Source: Rhizobiales bacterium TNE-4
Lineage (GTDB): Bacteria > Pseudomonadota > Alphaproteobacteria > Rhizobiales > Beijerinckiaceae
Direction of reading: 5' to 3'
Length of the DNA: 64,000 nt
Assembly (NCBI GenBank): GCA_019083985.1
Contig: JAHRCV010000001.1
Coordinates: 310,001 to 374,000, forward strand
Shown piece after piece: positions 1 through 9,601 of this stretch. A model generated the notes under the pieces. It was not told the DNA's origin, ran no database searches, and worked only from the letters and a program-made list of their open reading frames with translations. The position numbers were made by a program, and so were the translations under genes. Within the stretch, counting starts at the first letter, position 1, and the number at the start of each line of letters is the position of its first letter.

Positions 1-62
1 CCCGCGCAAATGGTCTAGAGCAGGCCCGGCCCTCAAAGACCGGTAAAAGCCCGAAATTTGCG

Positions 63-3047
63 ATGAACGACGTCAAGAAAACGACCGAAATCGACTATTC
101 CGAGACCCTCTACCTGCCGCAGACGGAGTTTCCGATGCGCGCGGGTCTGCCCCAGCGCGAGCCCGAGCTCTTAAAACGCTGGGCCGAGACTGGTCTCTAC
201 AAGGCGATGCGCAAGGACGCCGCGGCGCGGCCGAAATTCGTGCTGCATGACGGCCCGCCCTATGCGAATGGCAACATCCATATCGGTCATGCGCTCAACA
301 AGATCCTCAAGGACATGGTGACGCGCAGCCAGCAAATGCTCGGTCACGATTCCAATTACGTGCCGGGCTGGGATTGTCACGGCCTGCCGATCGAATGGAA
401 GATCGAAGAAGAGTATCGCAAGAAGGGTAAGAACAAGGACGAAGTTCCGATCGTCGAATTCCGCAAGGAGTGCCGCGCTTTCGCCGAACATTGGTTGAAT
501 GTGCAGCGCGAAGAATTCAAACGTCTCGGCGTTGAAGGCGATTGGGATCATCCCTATTCGACCATGGCCTATCCGGCCGAAGCGCAGATCGCGCGCGAGA
601 TCATGAAATTCGCCGCGACCGGACAATTGTTCCGCGGCTCAAAACCGGTGATGTGGTCCGTCGTTGAAAAGACGGCGCTCGCCGAAGCCGAAGTCGAGTA
701 TCACGATCACACCTCGCAGACGATCTGGGTGAAATTCCCCGTCGTCGATACGAGCGACATATCGCTCTCTGACGCCTCCGTTGTGATCTGGACGACAACG
801 CCATGGACGATTCCGGCCAACCGCGCCATCGCCTACAATACCGGCATTGAATATGGCCTCTACAAAATCACGGCAGCGCCTGAAGGCAATTGGGCCAAGG
901 TGGATGATCTTCTCATCATCGCCGACAAGCTGGCCGATGACGTGATGAAGGCTGCGAAAGTCGAAAGCTTCACGCGTTTGCGCGGCGTTGACCCGGCTTT
1001 CATCAAGACGACGTCGCATCCGTTCCGTGGCATGGCCGGTGCCGACGGCTATTATGATTTCGATGTGCCGCTCGTGCCCGCCGATTACGTCACCGACGAT
1101 GCCGGTACAGGCTTCGTGCACACTGCGCCCGGCCATGGCGCGGATGACTACATCACCTTCATCAATAATCGTGCAGTGTTTGCTGCGGCAGGAACCCATG
1201 AAGTGCCGCACACGGTGCGCGATGACGGCACTTATTTCCCGCATGTGAAGCTCTTCGAAGGCGCATGCGTATTCGATCACAAGGGCAAGGAAGGCGATGC
1301 CAACAAGCGCGTGATCGAGAAGCTCGCCGAGAGCGGCCAGATCATTGCGCGCGGCCGGCTGCTGCATTCCTATCCCCATTCGTGGCGCTCGAAAGCACCG
1401 CTGATTTTCCGCAATACGCCGCAATGGTTCATTGCGATGGACAAGCCGATTGCCGCGCAGAAGGGTAAGACGCTGCGCGAAATCGCATTGAAATCGATTG
1501 CCGATACACGCTGGGTTCCAGCCGTTGGTGAAAACCGCATCAATGGCATGATTGAGAACCGGCCCGATTGGGTCGTGTCGCGCCAGCGCGCTTGGGGTGT
1601 TCCGATCACCGTCTTCATCAAGGAAGATCAGTCCGGCAATGTGACCGCGATTGCGCCGGGCCCCGATTTTGCCAAGAGCGATGAATTATCCGCCCGCATT
1701 GGTGAAGCCTTTGCCCAAGAAGGGGCCGATGCGTGGTTCTCTCAAGATCCGCGCCGCTTCCTCGATGGTCTCGTCGACAGGCCGCAGGATTGGCGTGCCG
1801 TCACCGACGTGCTCGACGTCTGGTTCGATTCAGGCTCGACGCATGCCTTTGCGCTCGAAGACGCGAAAGAATTTCCGGGCCTTGCCGGCATCAAGCGCAT
1901 CGTCGACGGCGGTCGCGATCAAGTCATGTATCTCGAAGGTTCGGATCAGCATCGCGGCTGGTTCCATTCCTCGCTGCTTGAAAGCTGCGGCACGCGTGGC
2001 CGCGCGCCTTACGATGTCGTTCTCACCCATGGCTTCGTCCTCGACGAAAAGGGTGAGAAAATGTCGAAGTCGAAAGGCAATGTGGTGGCGCCGCAAGACG
2101 TCATTCGCGATTCCGGTGCCGATATTCTTCGCCTCTGGGTGGCAGCATCCGACTATTCGGACGATTTGCGCATCGGCAAGGAAATCCTGAAGACCTTCGT
2201 CGAGACCTATCGCAAACTGCGCAACACCATTCGTTGGATGCTAGGCTCGCTCGCGCATTTCGATGCGCAAGCCAAGGTCACCTTTGAGGACATGCCCGAA
2301 CTTGAACGGCTGATGCTGCATCGTCTGGCCGAAGTCGATCAAGTGGTGCGCGAGGCCTATGCCGATTTCGACTATAAGAAGGTCGTCGCGGCGCTGAATT
2401 CCTTCCTCACGACGGATCTATCGAGCTTCTATTTCGACGTACGCAAGGATGCGCTTTATTGCGATCCGCAATCGAGCGTTCGTCGCCGCGCTGCGCTGAC
2501 TGTCATTGATGCCATCTTCGATCGCGTGACGATATGGCTTGCGCCCATTCTTGCCTTCACGGCGGAAGAGGCGTGGCTCTCGCGCCATCCGTCGGCGGAT
2601 GGTTCGGTGCATCGTCAGCTTTTCCCCGAAACGCCAAGCGCGTGGCGGAATGAGGCGCTGGCCGAAAAATGGCGCAAGATCCGCACGGTGCGCCGTGTCG
2701 TCACCGGTGCTCTTGAAATCGAGCGGGCACAGAAGCGCATTGGCGCCTCGCTTGAAGCGGCTCCCATCGTCCATGTGACGGATCCAGCCTTGGCCGCACT
2801 GTTGGGCACGGTCGATTTCGCCGATGTCTGCATCACCTCTGCAATCGTGGTGACGACGGGCGAGGGGCCGCAGACGGCCTTCCGGCTCGAAGACGTGCCC
2901 GGTGTGGCGGTTGAGCCCGTCCGAGCCGAGGGGAAGAAATGCGCCCGGTCTTGGCGGATTTCGCCGCTCGTGGGTACCGACCCTGATTATCCCGACGTGA
3001 CCCCGCGCGATGCTGAAGCCCTGCGCGAATGGAAGGCCGCGCGCTGA
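63..3047 (+). CDS. ileS: Isoleucyl-tRNA synthetase
   Basis: Charges tRNA-Ile with isoleucine in the cytoplasm and edits mischarged valine. The 994-residue class I synthetase has the HIGH motif at residues 73-76 (GNIHIGHAL) and KMSKS near residue 665 ([10 protein letters not shown]); the CP1 editing insertion lies between them. Length fits bacterial IleS. The C-terminal zinc-ribbon region is degenerate: where many bacterial IleS have two Cys pairs, this one reads KCARSW and later YPDVTPRD, keeping one cysteine of four. I recall this as common in alphaproteobacteria. It starts a plus-strand run with lspA. A hairpin sits over its stop codon. Confidence 0.97.
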   Translation: MNDVKKTTEIDYSETLYLPQTEFPMRAGLPQREPELLKRWAETGLYKAMRKDAAARPKFVLHDGPPYANGNIHIGHALNKILKDMVTRSQQMLGHDSNYVPGWDCHGLPIEWKIEEEYRKKGKNKDEVPIVEFRKECRAFAEHWLNVQREEFKRLGVEGDWDHPYSTMAYPAEAQIAREIMKFAATGQLFRGSKPVMWSVVEKTALAEAEVEYHDHTSQTIWVKFPVVDTSDISLSDASVVIWTTTPWTIPANRAIAYNTGIEYGLYKITAAPEGNWAKVDDLLIIADKLADDVMKAAKVESFTRLRGVDPAFIKTTSHPFRGMAGADGYYDFDVPLVPADYVTDDAGTGFVHTAPGHGADDYITFINNRAVFAAAGTHEVPHTVRDDGTYFPHVKLFEGACVFDHKGKEGDANKRVIEKLAESGQIIARGRLLHSYPHSWRSKAPLIFRNTPQWFIAMDKPIAAQKGKTLREIALKSIADTRWVPAVGENRINGMIENRPDWVVSRQRAWGVPITVFIKEDQSGNVTAIAPGPDFAKSDELSARIGEAFAQEGADAWFSQDPRRFLDGLVDRPQDWRAVTDVLDVWFDSGSTHAFALEDAKEFPGLAGIKRIVDGGRDQVMYLEGSDQHRGWFHSSLLESCGTRGRAPYDVVLTHGFVLDEKGEKMSKSKGNVVAPQDVIRDSGADILRLWVAASDYSDDLRIGKEILKTFVETYRKLRNTIRWMLGSLAHFDAQAKVTFEDMPELERLMLHRLAEVDQVVREAYADFDYKKVVAALNSFLTTDLSSFYFDVRKDALYCDPQSSVRRRAALTVIDAIFDRVTIWLAPILAFTAEEAWLSRHPSADGSVHRQLFPETPSAWRNEALAEKWRKIRTVRRVVTGALEIERAQKRIGASLEAAPIVHVTDPALAALLGTVDFADVCITSAIVVTTGEGPQTAFRLEDVPGVAVEPVRAEGKKCARSWRISPLVGTDPDYPDVTPRDAEALREWKAAR

Positions 3048-3055
3048 GCGCGGCC
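3035..3055 (+). terminator. Hairpin over the ileS stop codon
   Basis: GGCCGCGC (3035-3042) and GCGCGGCC (3048-3055) form a perfect 8-bp stem around a 5-base loop made of the last two codon bases and the stop TGA. No T-run follows, so this may slow or partly end transcription, or protect the 3' end, rather than act as a full terminator. Confidence 0.3.
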
Positions 3056-3150
3056 TTGCGCCCCATGGCTGCCCCGGTTGATTTTGGCCGGGTCCGCCGC
3101 ATCTATGGGCCCATGCAACCTGCCCTTACGCGATATCCGATGAGCGCCCG

Positions 3151-3648
3151 ATGAGCCCGGCCCGCCAAGGCACTCTGATCGCGGTTCTGATCCTGCTGGC
3201 CGACCAGATCTCCAAGCTGTGGCTCCTGTTCGGCTATCAGATTGAACTGAATGGCGATTTTCGCCTTGCTCCGTTCGCGACCATCACCCTTGTCTGGAAC
3301 CGGGGCATCTCCTACGGCCTGTTCCAGCAAGAGGCCGATTGGGGCCGCTGGGGGCTCGTGGCCATCTCTTTCGTAGCGGCAGGGGCCTTTAGCATGTGGC
3401 TGAGGAAAAACCCGCCACGGCTCGTGGCGTGGGCGCTCGGCCTCGTCATTGGTGGAGCGATCGGCAATGGCATCGACCGGGCCGCCTATGGCGCGGTGGT
3501 CGACTTCGTCCACCTTCATTGGGGCGGCTTCTCGTGGTATGTGTTTAACGTGGCTGATTGTGCCATTGTCGTTGGGGTCGTGCTGTTGCTGCTCGACGCC
3601 ATCCGTCCCAGTACGGATGGGGCCGACAATGCCGTAAATCGGCCTTGA
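3151..3648 (+). CDS. lspA: Lipoprotein signal peptidase (signal peptidase II)
   Basis: Inner-membrane aspartic protease that cleaves the signal peptide of diacylglyceryl prolipoproteins. The 165-residue protein has four predicted membrane segments. It carries the family boxes DQISK (18-22), NRGISYG (50-56), GNGIDR...VVDF and FNVAD; the likely catalytic dyad is D118 and D136. It lies 103 bases after ileS, a pairing common in proteobacteria. Start is the ATG at 3151, giving the usual length. Confidence 0.95.
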   Translation: MSPARQGTLIAVLILLADQISKLWLLFGYQIELNGDFRLAPFATITLVWNRGISYGLFQQEADWGRWGLVAISFVAAGAFSMWLRKNPPRLVAWALGLVIGGAIGNGIDRAAYGAVVDFVHLHWGGFSWYVFNVADCAIVVGVVLLLLDAIRPSTDGADNAVNRP

Positions 3649-3712
3649 TGTGGGCGGAGAAGACTGTCGGCGTAGCCTGTCTGCGCCACACTGTGAGACG
3701 AGAGGTTTCGTG

Positions 3713-4390
3713 ATGCTCAGCCACCGGATCGCCAGCATGGCCGCTGTCGCGGGTCTTGCCTGTCTTTTTGCTGCGGCACCCCGCCCGGCGGAGGCACAAA
3801 TCATTGATGGTCTTCTGGGCTTTCTCGGCGTCCATGATGAAAAGCCTGAGGTCGAATACCGCGAGCGTGCGCCGCTTGTCGTGCCGCCCAAAACGGCGCT
3901 GCGCCCACCGCAGGAATCGGCAACAGCCAAGCACACCGCATGGCCGAAAGATCCTGACGTCGAGCGCCGCAAGGCCGCCGTCGCCGCTGGCAAGATGCCC
4001 GTGACGGAAACGGAAGAATATAAGCGCGGCCTCAATCCGCATCTCCCGGTTGATCAGATGCGCGCTGGCCGTAAAGCAGGCGCCGGCACCAATGTTCAGC
4101 CGCAGCAGACCTTTGGCGACAACAGCCGCGAAGCGAATTGGGTTCACCCGGATAATCTGCGCGCGCTGAATGCACAGGCCCGTAACGCTGATGGTGGCGG
4201 CGGTGTTGCATGTGATGGCAAGGAAGAGCCGGGACGCCGTTACCTGACTGAACCGCCGACAGGCCTGCGCAAATGTGTGGCTGGCTTCCAAGGCCGCACG
4301 ACGCGTGGCGCGGTTGATGCCGCCGTCAACGATAATGATACGGCGAGCCCCTGGGCTGTGCTTGGCCGGCGGCCTCAGACCGAAGAATAA
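3713..4390 (+). CDS. Secreted/periplasmic protein of unknown function
   Basis: A 225-residue protein with a clear Sec signal peptide: basic start (MLSHR), hydrophobic core (MAAVAGLACLFAAA) and an AEA-Q cleavage site near residue 29. The mature part is hydrophilic and proline-rich, with a charged middle (ERRKAAVAAGKMP). A short C-terminal segment has two cysteines (VACDGKEEPG and GLRKCVAGF), possibly a disulfide. No enzymatic motif was recognised. The ATG at 3713 was chosen because the reading frame could begin at 3650 but the signal peptide starts here. It sits between lspA and the M16 pair and is followed by a strong terminator. Confidence 0.75.
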   Translation: MLSHRIASMAAVAGLACLFAAAPRPAEAQIIDGLLGFLGVHDEKPEVEYRERAPLVVPPKTALRPPQESATAKHTAWPKDPDVERRKAAVAAGKMPVTETEEYKRGLNPHLPVDQMRAGRKAGAGTNVQPQQTFGDNSREANWVHPDNLRALNAQARNADGGGGVACDGKEEPGRRYLTEPPTGLRKCVAGFQGRTTRGAVDAAVNDNDTASPWAVLGRRPQTEE

Positions 4391-4416
4391 GGGCGAGATC
4401 AGCGTCTGATCGATGA

Positions 4417-4440
4417 AGCCGCGGCCCTGCCGCGGCTTTG
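4417..4440 (+). terminator. Rho-independent terminator after the secreted unknown gene
   Basis: AGCCGCGGC (4417-4425), loop CCT and GCCGCGGCT (4429-4437) form a perfect 9-bp GC-rich stem followed by TTTGTCGTTT. It lies 27 bases after the 4390 stop and ends the ileS-lspA run before the M16 genes. Confidence 0.75.
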
Positions 4441-4612
4441 TCGTTTGCGCCCCTGCTTCATTGCACGGTCTTGCTATAGCGGGGGAGCAGGCTCGAGCAG
4501 GGCTTGGGAGAGGCCCCCACCATCCCTATATTGCTTCTATGCTCGGCCGTGGCGTCAGATTCGTCAGGTCGCCTTCGCTATGTCGTTTCCCCTGTCTGAC
4601 CGGGATTTCAGT

Positions 4613-5917
4613 ATGAGCTCGACTGCATCAGTGCCTGACGCGCATCACGGCCCCGCCATCACCGATTTCAAATTGAAGAATGGCATGCAAGTGGTTGTCA
4701 TTCCCGATCGCCGCACGCCCGTCGTCACCCATATGGTTTGGTACAAAAACGGATCGGCTGACGATCCGGTTGGCAAATCCGGTATCGCGCATTTCCTTGA
4801 ACATCTGATGTTCAAAGGCACGACAAAGCATCCCCAAGGTGAATTTTCGAACGTCGTCACCGAATTGGGTGGGCAGGAAAACGCCTTCACCTCGATGGAT
4901 TATACGGCCTATTTCCAGCGTGTCGCGAAAGAGCATCTCGGCACGATGATGGAATTCGAAGCCGACCGCATGACGGGCCTCGTCCTCTCCGACGATGTCG
5001 TCAATCCCGAGCGCGATGTGGTGCTCGAAGAGCGCCGTATGCGCACCGATACGGATCCTTCCGCACAATTGGGGGAGGCGGTCGCAGCATCGCTTTTTGC
5101 GCATCATCCTTATGGCACGCCGATCATCGGCTGGATGCATGAGATCGAAGGCCTCAACCGCGAGGACGCGCTGAATTATTATCGCCGCTTCTACACGCCC
5201 GAAAATGCAATCCTGATTGTCGCGGGCGATGTCGAGCCGGACGAGGTGCGTGCGCTGGCTGAAAAAACCTATGGCGCAATCCCTGCGCGGGGCGAAGCGC
5301 CGCAACGCCAACGTCCGCAAGAGCCACCGATCCGCGCCGCACGCCTTGTCTCGCTGGCCGACCCGAAGGTCGAGCAGCCCACTTTGCAACGTGCATGGCA
5401 CGCGCCGTCTTATACAACAGCAAAACCCGGCGAAGCTGAGGCGCTCGAACTCGGCATGCAAATTCTGGGTGCGCCAAGCACGGGACGATTGCATCGCACC
5501 TTGGTGATGGACAAGCGTGTCGCGGTGGCTGCGGGCGCTTGGTATCAATCAACGGCAGTCGATCGCTCGCGCTTGATGATCTACGCCGTGCCGATGCCGG
5601 GTATCACGCTTGATCAACTCGGGCGCGATGTTGATGCCGTGATCAAGGCGGTTGCGGTGGAAGGTGTCAGCGATGCGGAATTGCGTCGCGCTAAAACGCG
5701 CCTGATTGCCGATGCCGTTTACGCCCAAGATAGCCAATCCATGCTGGCGCGTATGTATGGCTCGGCGCTCGCAACCGGTTCGAGCATCACCGATGTGCAG
5801 GAATGGCCGCACCGCGTCGAAGCGGTCACGGCTGAGCAGGTGCGCGAGGCGATCCGCGATTGGCTCGGCGCACCGGGTGCCGTCACCGGCTATTTGTTGA
5901 AAGAAGAGGCTGCGTGA
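4613..5917 (+). CDS. M16 family zinc peptidase, catalytic subunit
   Basis: Pitrilysin/processing-peptidase-like metallopeptidase of 434 residues. The inverted zinc motif HxxEH is HFLEH at residues 60-64. The distal acidic ligand region follows about 75 residues later (NPERDVVLEERRMR). M16B enzymes act as pairs of about 50-kDa chains on peptides or precursor proteins. ATG 4613 is preferred (ATG 4580 and 4445 are in frame) because the M16 fold begins soon after it. It overlaps the next gene by one base (TGATG), and the next gene encodes the partner lacking HxxEH, so a heterodimer is likely. The substrate is unknown. Confidence 0.9.
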   Translation: MSSTASVPDAHHGPAITDFKLKNGMQVVVIPDRRTPVVTHMVWYKNGSADDPVGKSGIAHFLEHLMFKGTTKHPQGEFSNVVTELGGQENAFTSMDYTAYFQRVAKEHLGTMMEFEADRMTGLVLSDDVVNPERDVVLEERRMRTDTDPSAQLGEAVAASLFAHHPYGTPIIGWMHEIEGLNREDALNYYRRFYTPENAILIVAGDVEPDEVRALAEKTYGAIPARGEAPQRQRPQEPPIRAARLVSLADPKVEQPTLQRAWHAPSYTTAKPGEAEALELGMQILGAPSTGRLHRTLVMDKRVAVAAGAWYQSTAVDRSRLMIYAVPMPGITLDQLGRDVDAVIKAVAVEGVSDAELRRAKTRLIADAVYAQDSQSMLARMYGSALATGSSITDVQEWPHRVEAVTAEQVREAIRDWLGAPGAVTGYLLKEEAA

Positions 5918-7191
5918 TGAACGCACATGTTCCTGTCACGTCCCACGCATCACGCATTCAACGTGTGATCTCACCCGGTGGGATCGAAGCGTGGTTGGTG
6001 GAAGATTATACCGTCCCGCTCATTGCGCTCGAATTCGCGATGGAAGGCGGTGCCTCGCAAGATCCACAAGGTCGTGCGGGCCTCGCCAATATGCTGGCCA
6101 GCGTCATTGATGAAGGCGCGGGACCTTATGATTCCGCCGCTTTTCATGAGCGGCTCGATGAATTTGCGATTGAGCTGCATTTCCGCGCCGATCGCGATCA
6201 ATTCACGGGTCAGCTCAAAACACTCACCAAGCATCGCGCCGAAGCGTTCGACATGCTGCGCCTTGCGATCAATGAGCCACGGTTCGATACCGAACCTGTC
6301 GAACGTGTCCGCGCGCAAATTGTCGCTGGTTTGCGGCAGGAGATGAACGACCCCGATTCCATGGCAGGCCGCGCCTTTTTCGCGACGGCCTTTGCCGGTC
6401 ACCCTTACGCCAATCCGGTTCGCGGCACCCTTGAAACCATGCCAACGATCACCCGCGATGATCTTGTGGCCATGCGGCAGGCCTGCTTTGCGCGCGACCG
6501 TTTGAAGATCGGCGTGGTCGGTGCCATCGATGCGAAGACACTGGGTTTCGCGCTTGATGAAACATTTGGCGCGCTGCCGGCCAACGCCAAGCTCAACGCG
6601 ATCCCGCTGATCGTGCCGCACGGCACGGGCATGCGTGAATTGATTGATCTTGATATTCCGCAATCCTCTGTCCGCTTTGGTGCGCCGGGACTTCTCCGCA
6701 CCGATCCCGATTGGGTGGCCGCGGTCGTCGTCAATCATGTCTTGGGCGGGGGCGTCTTTTCCTCGCGTCTCTTCCGCGAAGTGCGTGAAAAACGGGGGCT
6801 TGCGTATTCCGTTTATTCGCAGCTCGTGCCCTTCAACCATGCGGGGCTTTATATCGGCGGCACTTCGACGAAGAATGAGCGCGTCAAGGAATCGCTCGAC
6901 ATCATTGGCGCCGAGATTGCCTCGCTCGCTAAGGATGGGCCGAACGAGGACGAATTGTCGACCGCGAAGAAATATCTCATCGGCTCCTATGCGCTGCGGT
7001 TCGACACGTCGACCAAGCTCGCTGACCAACTGGTACGCCTGCAGGTCGAAGAGCTCGGCATGGACTATATGGATCGCCGCAATGGGCTTGTCGCCGCAGT
7101 CACGCGTGAGGATGCAACGCGTACGGCCAAGCGCCTGTTCGGTGAAGGCCAATTCCTCGCCACCATTGTTGGCCGTCCTGCCGGTCTCTGA
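5917..7191 (+). CDS. M16 family peptidase-like protein, non-catalytic partner
   Basis: A 424-residue M16 protein. Where the zinc motif should be it reads GLANMLASVIDEGAG, with no histidines, so it cannot bind zinc as its neighbour does. It keeps the second-half motif EVREKRGLAYSVYS, whose Arg and Tyr in processing peptidases and PqqF-like dimers reach into the partner's active site. This division of labour (HxxEH in one chain, R/Y in the other) matches M16B heterodimers. The start ATG overlaps the previous stop, which implies translational coupling and equal expression. Confidence 0.9.
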   Translation: MNAHVPVTSHASRIQRVISPGGIEAWLVEDYTVPLIALEFAMEGGASQDPQGRAGLANMLASVIDEGAGPYDSAAFHERLDEFAIELHFRADRDQFTGQLKTLTKHRAEAFDMLRLAINEPRFDTEPVERVRAQIVAGLRQEMNDPDSMAGRAFFATAFAGHPYANPVRGTLETMPTITRDDLVAMRQACFARDRLKIGVVGAIDAKTLGFALDETFGALPANAKLNAIPLIVPHGTGMRELIDLDIPQSSVRFGAPGLLRTDPDWVAAVVVNHVLGGGVFSSRLFREVREKRGLAYSVYSQLVPFNHAGLYIGGTSTKNERVKESLDIIGAEIASLAKDGPNEDELSTAKKYLIGSYALRFDTSTKLADQLVRLQVEELGMDYMDRRNGLVAAVTREDATRTAKRLFGEGQFLATIVGRPAGL

Positions 7192-7194
7192 GTG

Positions 7195-8979
7195 ATGGCC
7201 GTCCGCAAGCTCGATCCCGTCCTCGTCGACCGCATTGCGGCTGGCGAGGTCGTCGAGCGTCCGGCCTCTGCTGTCAAAGAATTGGTCGAGAACGCGCTTG
7301 ATGCAGGCGCGTCCGACATCGAGATCGTCATCGCCCATGGTGGTCGCACTTTAGTGCGCGTCACCGATGATGGCATGGGCATGTCGGCCGATGATCTTGC
7401 GCTGGCGGTCGAACGCCATGCGACATCGAAAATTCCCGACAATGATTTGTTCGCCATCGCCACGCTCGGCTTTCGTGGCGAGGCCTTGCCATCAATTGGG
7501 GCTGTGGCGCGGCTCTCCATTGCCACGCGCCGCCGCGATGATGACAATGGTTGGACAATCACGGTTGATGCGGGCATCAAGCACAACGTCAAACCGGCAC
7601 CGCTCAATCCCGGTACCCGTGTCGAGATCGCCGATCTTTTCTATGCGACGCCCGCGCGTTTGAAATTTCTGAAATCCGATCGTGCTGAGGCTCTGGCAAT
7701 TGCCGATTTCGTCAGGCGGATCGCGCTTGCTCATCCTCATGTGGGATTTACCCTTGCAGGCGACGGCCCGTCACTCTCATATCCGGCTTCGCGCGCCAGC
7801 GATGAGGGCACGGCACGCAGCGAGCGCATCGCGCAGATCATGGGTGCCGAATTCGCGCAAGAATCCTTGCGGGTAGAAGCAGCGCGCGAGGATGTCGCGC
7901 TTACGGGCTTTGCTGGCTTGCCGACAGATCATCGCGCCACAGCCGCGCATATTCATGCCTATGTGAATGGCCGCCCCGTACGCGACAAATTGATTTTGGG
8001 CGCTGTGAAAGCGGCTTATGCCGATCTCGTGCCCTATGGTCGTCATCCGGCATTGGTGCTCTTCATCACGGTGCCGCCTGCGCGTGTCGATGTGAATGTG
8101 CATCCAGCCAAAAGCGAAGTGCGTTTCCGTGATCCGGGGCTCGTGCGCGGTCTGATTGTCAGTGCTTTGAAAGAGCGACTCGGTGCGGCCTTCCATCGCG
8201 CCACTTTGCAAGGCGGTTTGCGTACGCTTGATGCCTTGCGTCCCGCCTTTGCGCCGCCGCGACCGCAGGCACCGATGGATTATGATTGGCGCGCTTCGCC
8301 ATCGGCTCCCTCATTTCTGAATGAGCAGCCGCAGGCGCGCTTTGATGCGCTACCACCACAATCTGATCTTCGCGTGATCACGCAAGAGCCCGCGTCCGAC
8401 CATCCGCTCGGTGCGGCGCGTGCGCAGGTGCATGATGCGTTCATCATCGCCCAGACTGGTGATGGTATCGTCATCGTCGATCAGCATGCCGCCCATGAGC
8501 GGCTTGTCTATGAACGCTTGAAGCGTGAGCGCGCCGAACGCGGGATCGCACGGCAGATGATGCTGATCCCGGCCATCATCGAACTCGATTCCGTTGAGGT
8601 AGAGAAATTATTGGAGCGAGCTGATCTTCTGGCTTCGCTTGGTTTGGTGATTGAATCGTTTGGTCCTGGCGCGATTGCCGTCACCGAAATGCCGTCGGCC
8701 TTGTCAGGCGGCGACATCACGGCGCTCATTCGTGATCTGATCGACGGATTTGAGGAGTGGGGCGCGGCGTTGACGCTAGAAGCCCGTCTCGACCATGTGC
8801 TGGCGACCTTTGCCTGCCATCATTCGGTGCGTGCGGGTCGCCGTATGAAGCCCGAAGAAATGAATGCGCTGTTGCGCGAGATGGAAGCGACGCCCAATTC
8901 CGGCCAATGCAATCATGGCCGCCCGACCTATGTTGAATTAAAGCTGGCCGATATTGAACGGTTATTCGGGCGGCGATGA
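7195..8979 (+). CDS. mutL: DNA mismatch repair protein MutL, endonuclease type
   Basis: Links MutS mismatch recognition to strand incision. The N-terminal GHKL ATPase boxes are ERPASAVKELVENALDAGA (motif I), DDGMGM and GFRGEAL. The C-terminal domain carries DQHAAHERLVYE, an exact match to the metal-binding nuclease motif DQHA(X)2E(X)4E, with ACHHSVR and CNHGRP as further metal-site elements. It should therefore nick DNA itself, unlike E. coli MutL, which relies on MutH. The middle linker is proline-rich. Start is ATG 7195; an overlapping GTG at 7192 is also possible. It follows the M16 pair by three bases, so it is probably in the same operon. Confidence 0.96.
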   Translation: MAVRKLDPVLVDRIAAGEVVERPASAVKELVENALDAGASDIEIVIAHGGRTLVRVTDDGMGMSADDLALAVERHATSKIPDNDLFAIATLGFRGEALPSIGAVARLSIATRRRDDDNGWTITVDAGIKHNVKPAPLNPGTRVEIADLFYATPARLKFLKSDRAEALAIADFVRRIALAHPHVGFTLAGDGPSLSYPASRASDEGTARSERIAQIMGAEFAQESLRVEAAREDVALTGFAGLPTDHRATAAHIHAYVNGRPVRDKLILGAVKAAYADLVPYGRHPALVLFITVPPARVDVNVHPAKSEVRFRDPGLVRGLIVSALKERLGAAFHRATLQGGLRTLDALRPAFAPPRPQAPMDYDWRASPSAPSFLNEQPQARFDALPPQSDLRVITQEPASDHPLGAARAQVHDAFIIAQTGDGIVIVDQHAAHERLVYERLKRERAERGIARQMMLIPAIIELDSVEVEKLLERADLLASLGLVIESFGPGAIAVTEMPSALSGGDITALIRDLIDGFEEWGAALTLEARLDHVLATFACHHSVRAGRRMKPEEMNALLREMEATPNSGQCNHGRPTYVELKLADIERLFGRR

Positions 8980-9043
8980 GCGGCGCAGAATAAATTTCGT
9001 CATCGTGAGGCGCGAGCGCGGCGGCCTCCTCGCAACGAGAAAA

Positions 9044-9598
9044 TCAGACGGCCCGTCCCATCACGATCTGCGTGTCGCCATAGGTCCGGCGATCGAGCTC
9101 TTCAAAACCGTCCGGCAACTTCACATCCACGTCGGCGGCTTCTTCAAACACGATCAAGGCACCAGGCTCCATCCATCCACCTGCGCGCGCGGAGGCCAAA
9201 GCCTTTTCGCCCAAACCTTTGCGATAGGGCGGATCACAAAACACCAAGGTAAACGGCGCATGCGGATGGCACGGTCCCATCTTGGTCGCGTCGCGACGAA
9301 ACACTTTCGTAATGCCGCCCAAACCCAAGCGCTCGATGTTCTCGCGCAACAAGCCACGGCCTTCGGTGGAATCGTCAACGAACAACGCATGCACCGCGCC
9401 GCGCGACAAGGCTTCGATGCCAAGCGCACCGGTTCCGGCGAAGAGATCAAGCACGCGCGCGCCCTCGATCGCATCGTCATGCGCATGCATCAGAATGTTG
9501 AACATGCTTTCGCGCAGCCGGTCAGATGTGGGGCGCACCGCTTGCGACGATGGTGTCGCCAATGTGCGGCCCTTAAACTGTCCGGCAATGATGCGCAT
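9044..9598 (-). CDS. rsmD: 16S rRNA (guanine(966)-N2)-methyltransferase RsmD
   Basis: SAM-dependent methylase of G966 in 16S rRNA. The 184-residue protein begins MRIIAGQFKGR, has the SAM-binding LDLFAGTGALGIEALSRGA and the catalytic motif CDPPYRKG. It lies three bases after the pseudouridine synthase gene on the same strand, a common alphaproteobacterial pairing of two rRNA modification enzymes. It converges on mutL across a 64-base gap in which I see no clear terminator. Confidence 0.95.
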   Translation of the reverse strand: MRIIAGQFKGRTLATPSSQAVRPTSDRLRESMFNILMHAHDDAIEGARVLDLFAGTGALGIEALSRGAVHALFVDDSTEGRGLLRENIERLGLGGITKVFRRDATKMGPCHPHAPFTLVFCDPPYRKGLGEKALASARAGGWMEPGALIVFEEAADVDVKLPDGFEELDRRTYGDTQIVMGRAV

Positions 9599-9601
9599 GG
9601 C

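Noticed and set aside
1-62. Possible end of an upstream gene before ileS
   Set aside because: Too short to show a reading frame or motif; left unannotated.
5971-7338. A 455-codon antisense open frame over the second M16 gene and the mutL start
   Set aside because: It spans two real genes with clear family motifs on the other strand and has no start context or family pattern.
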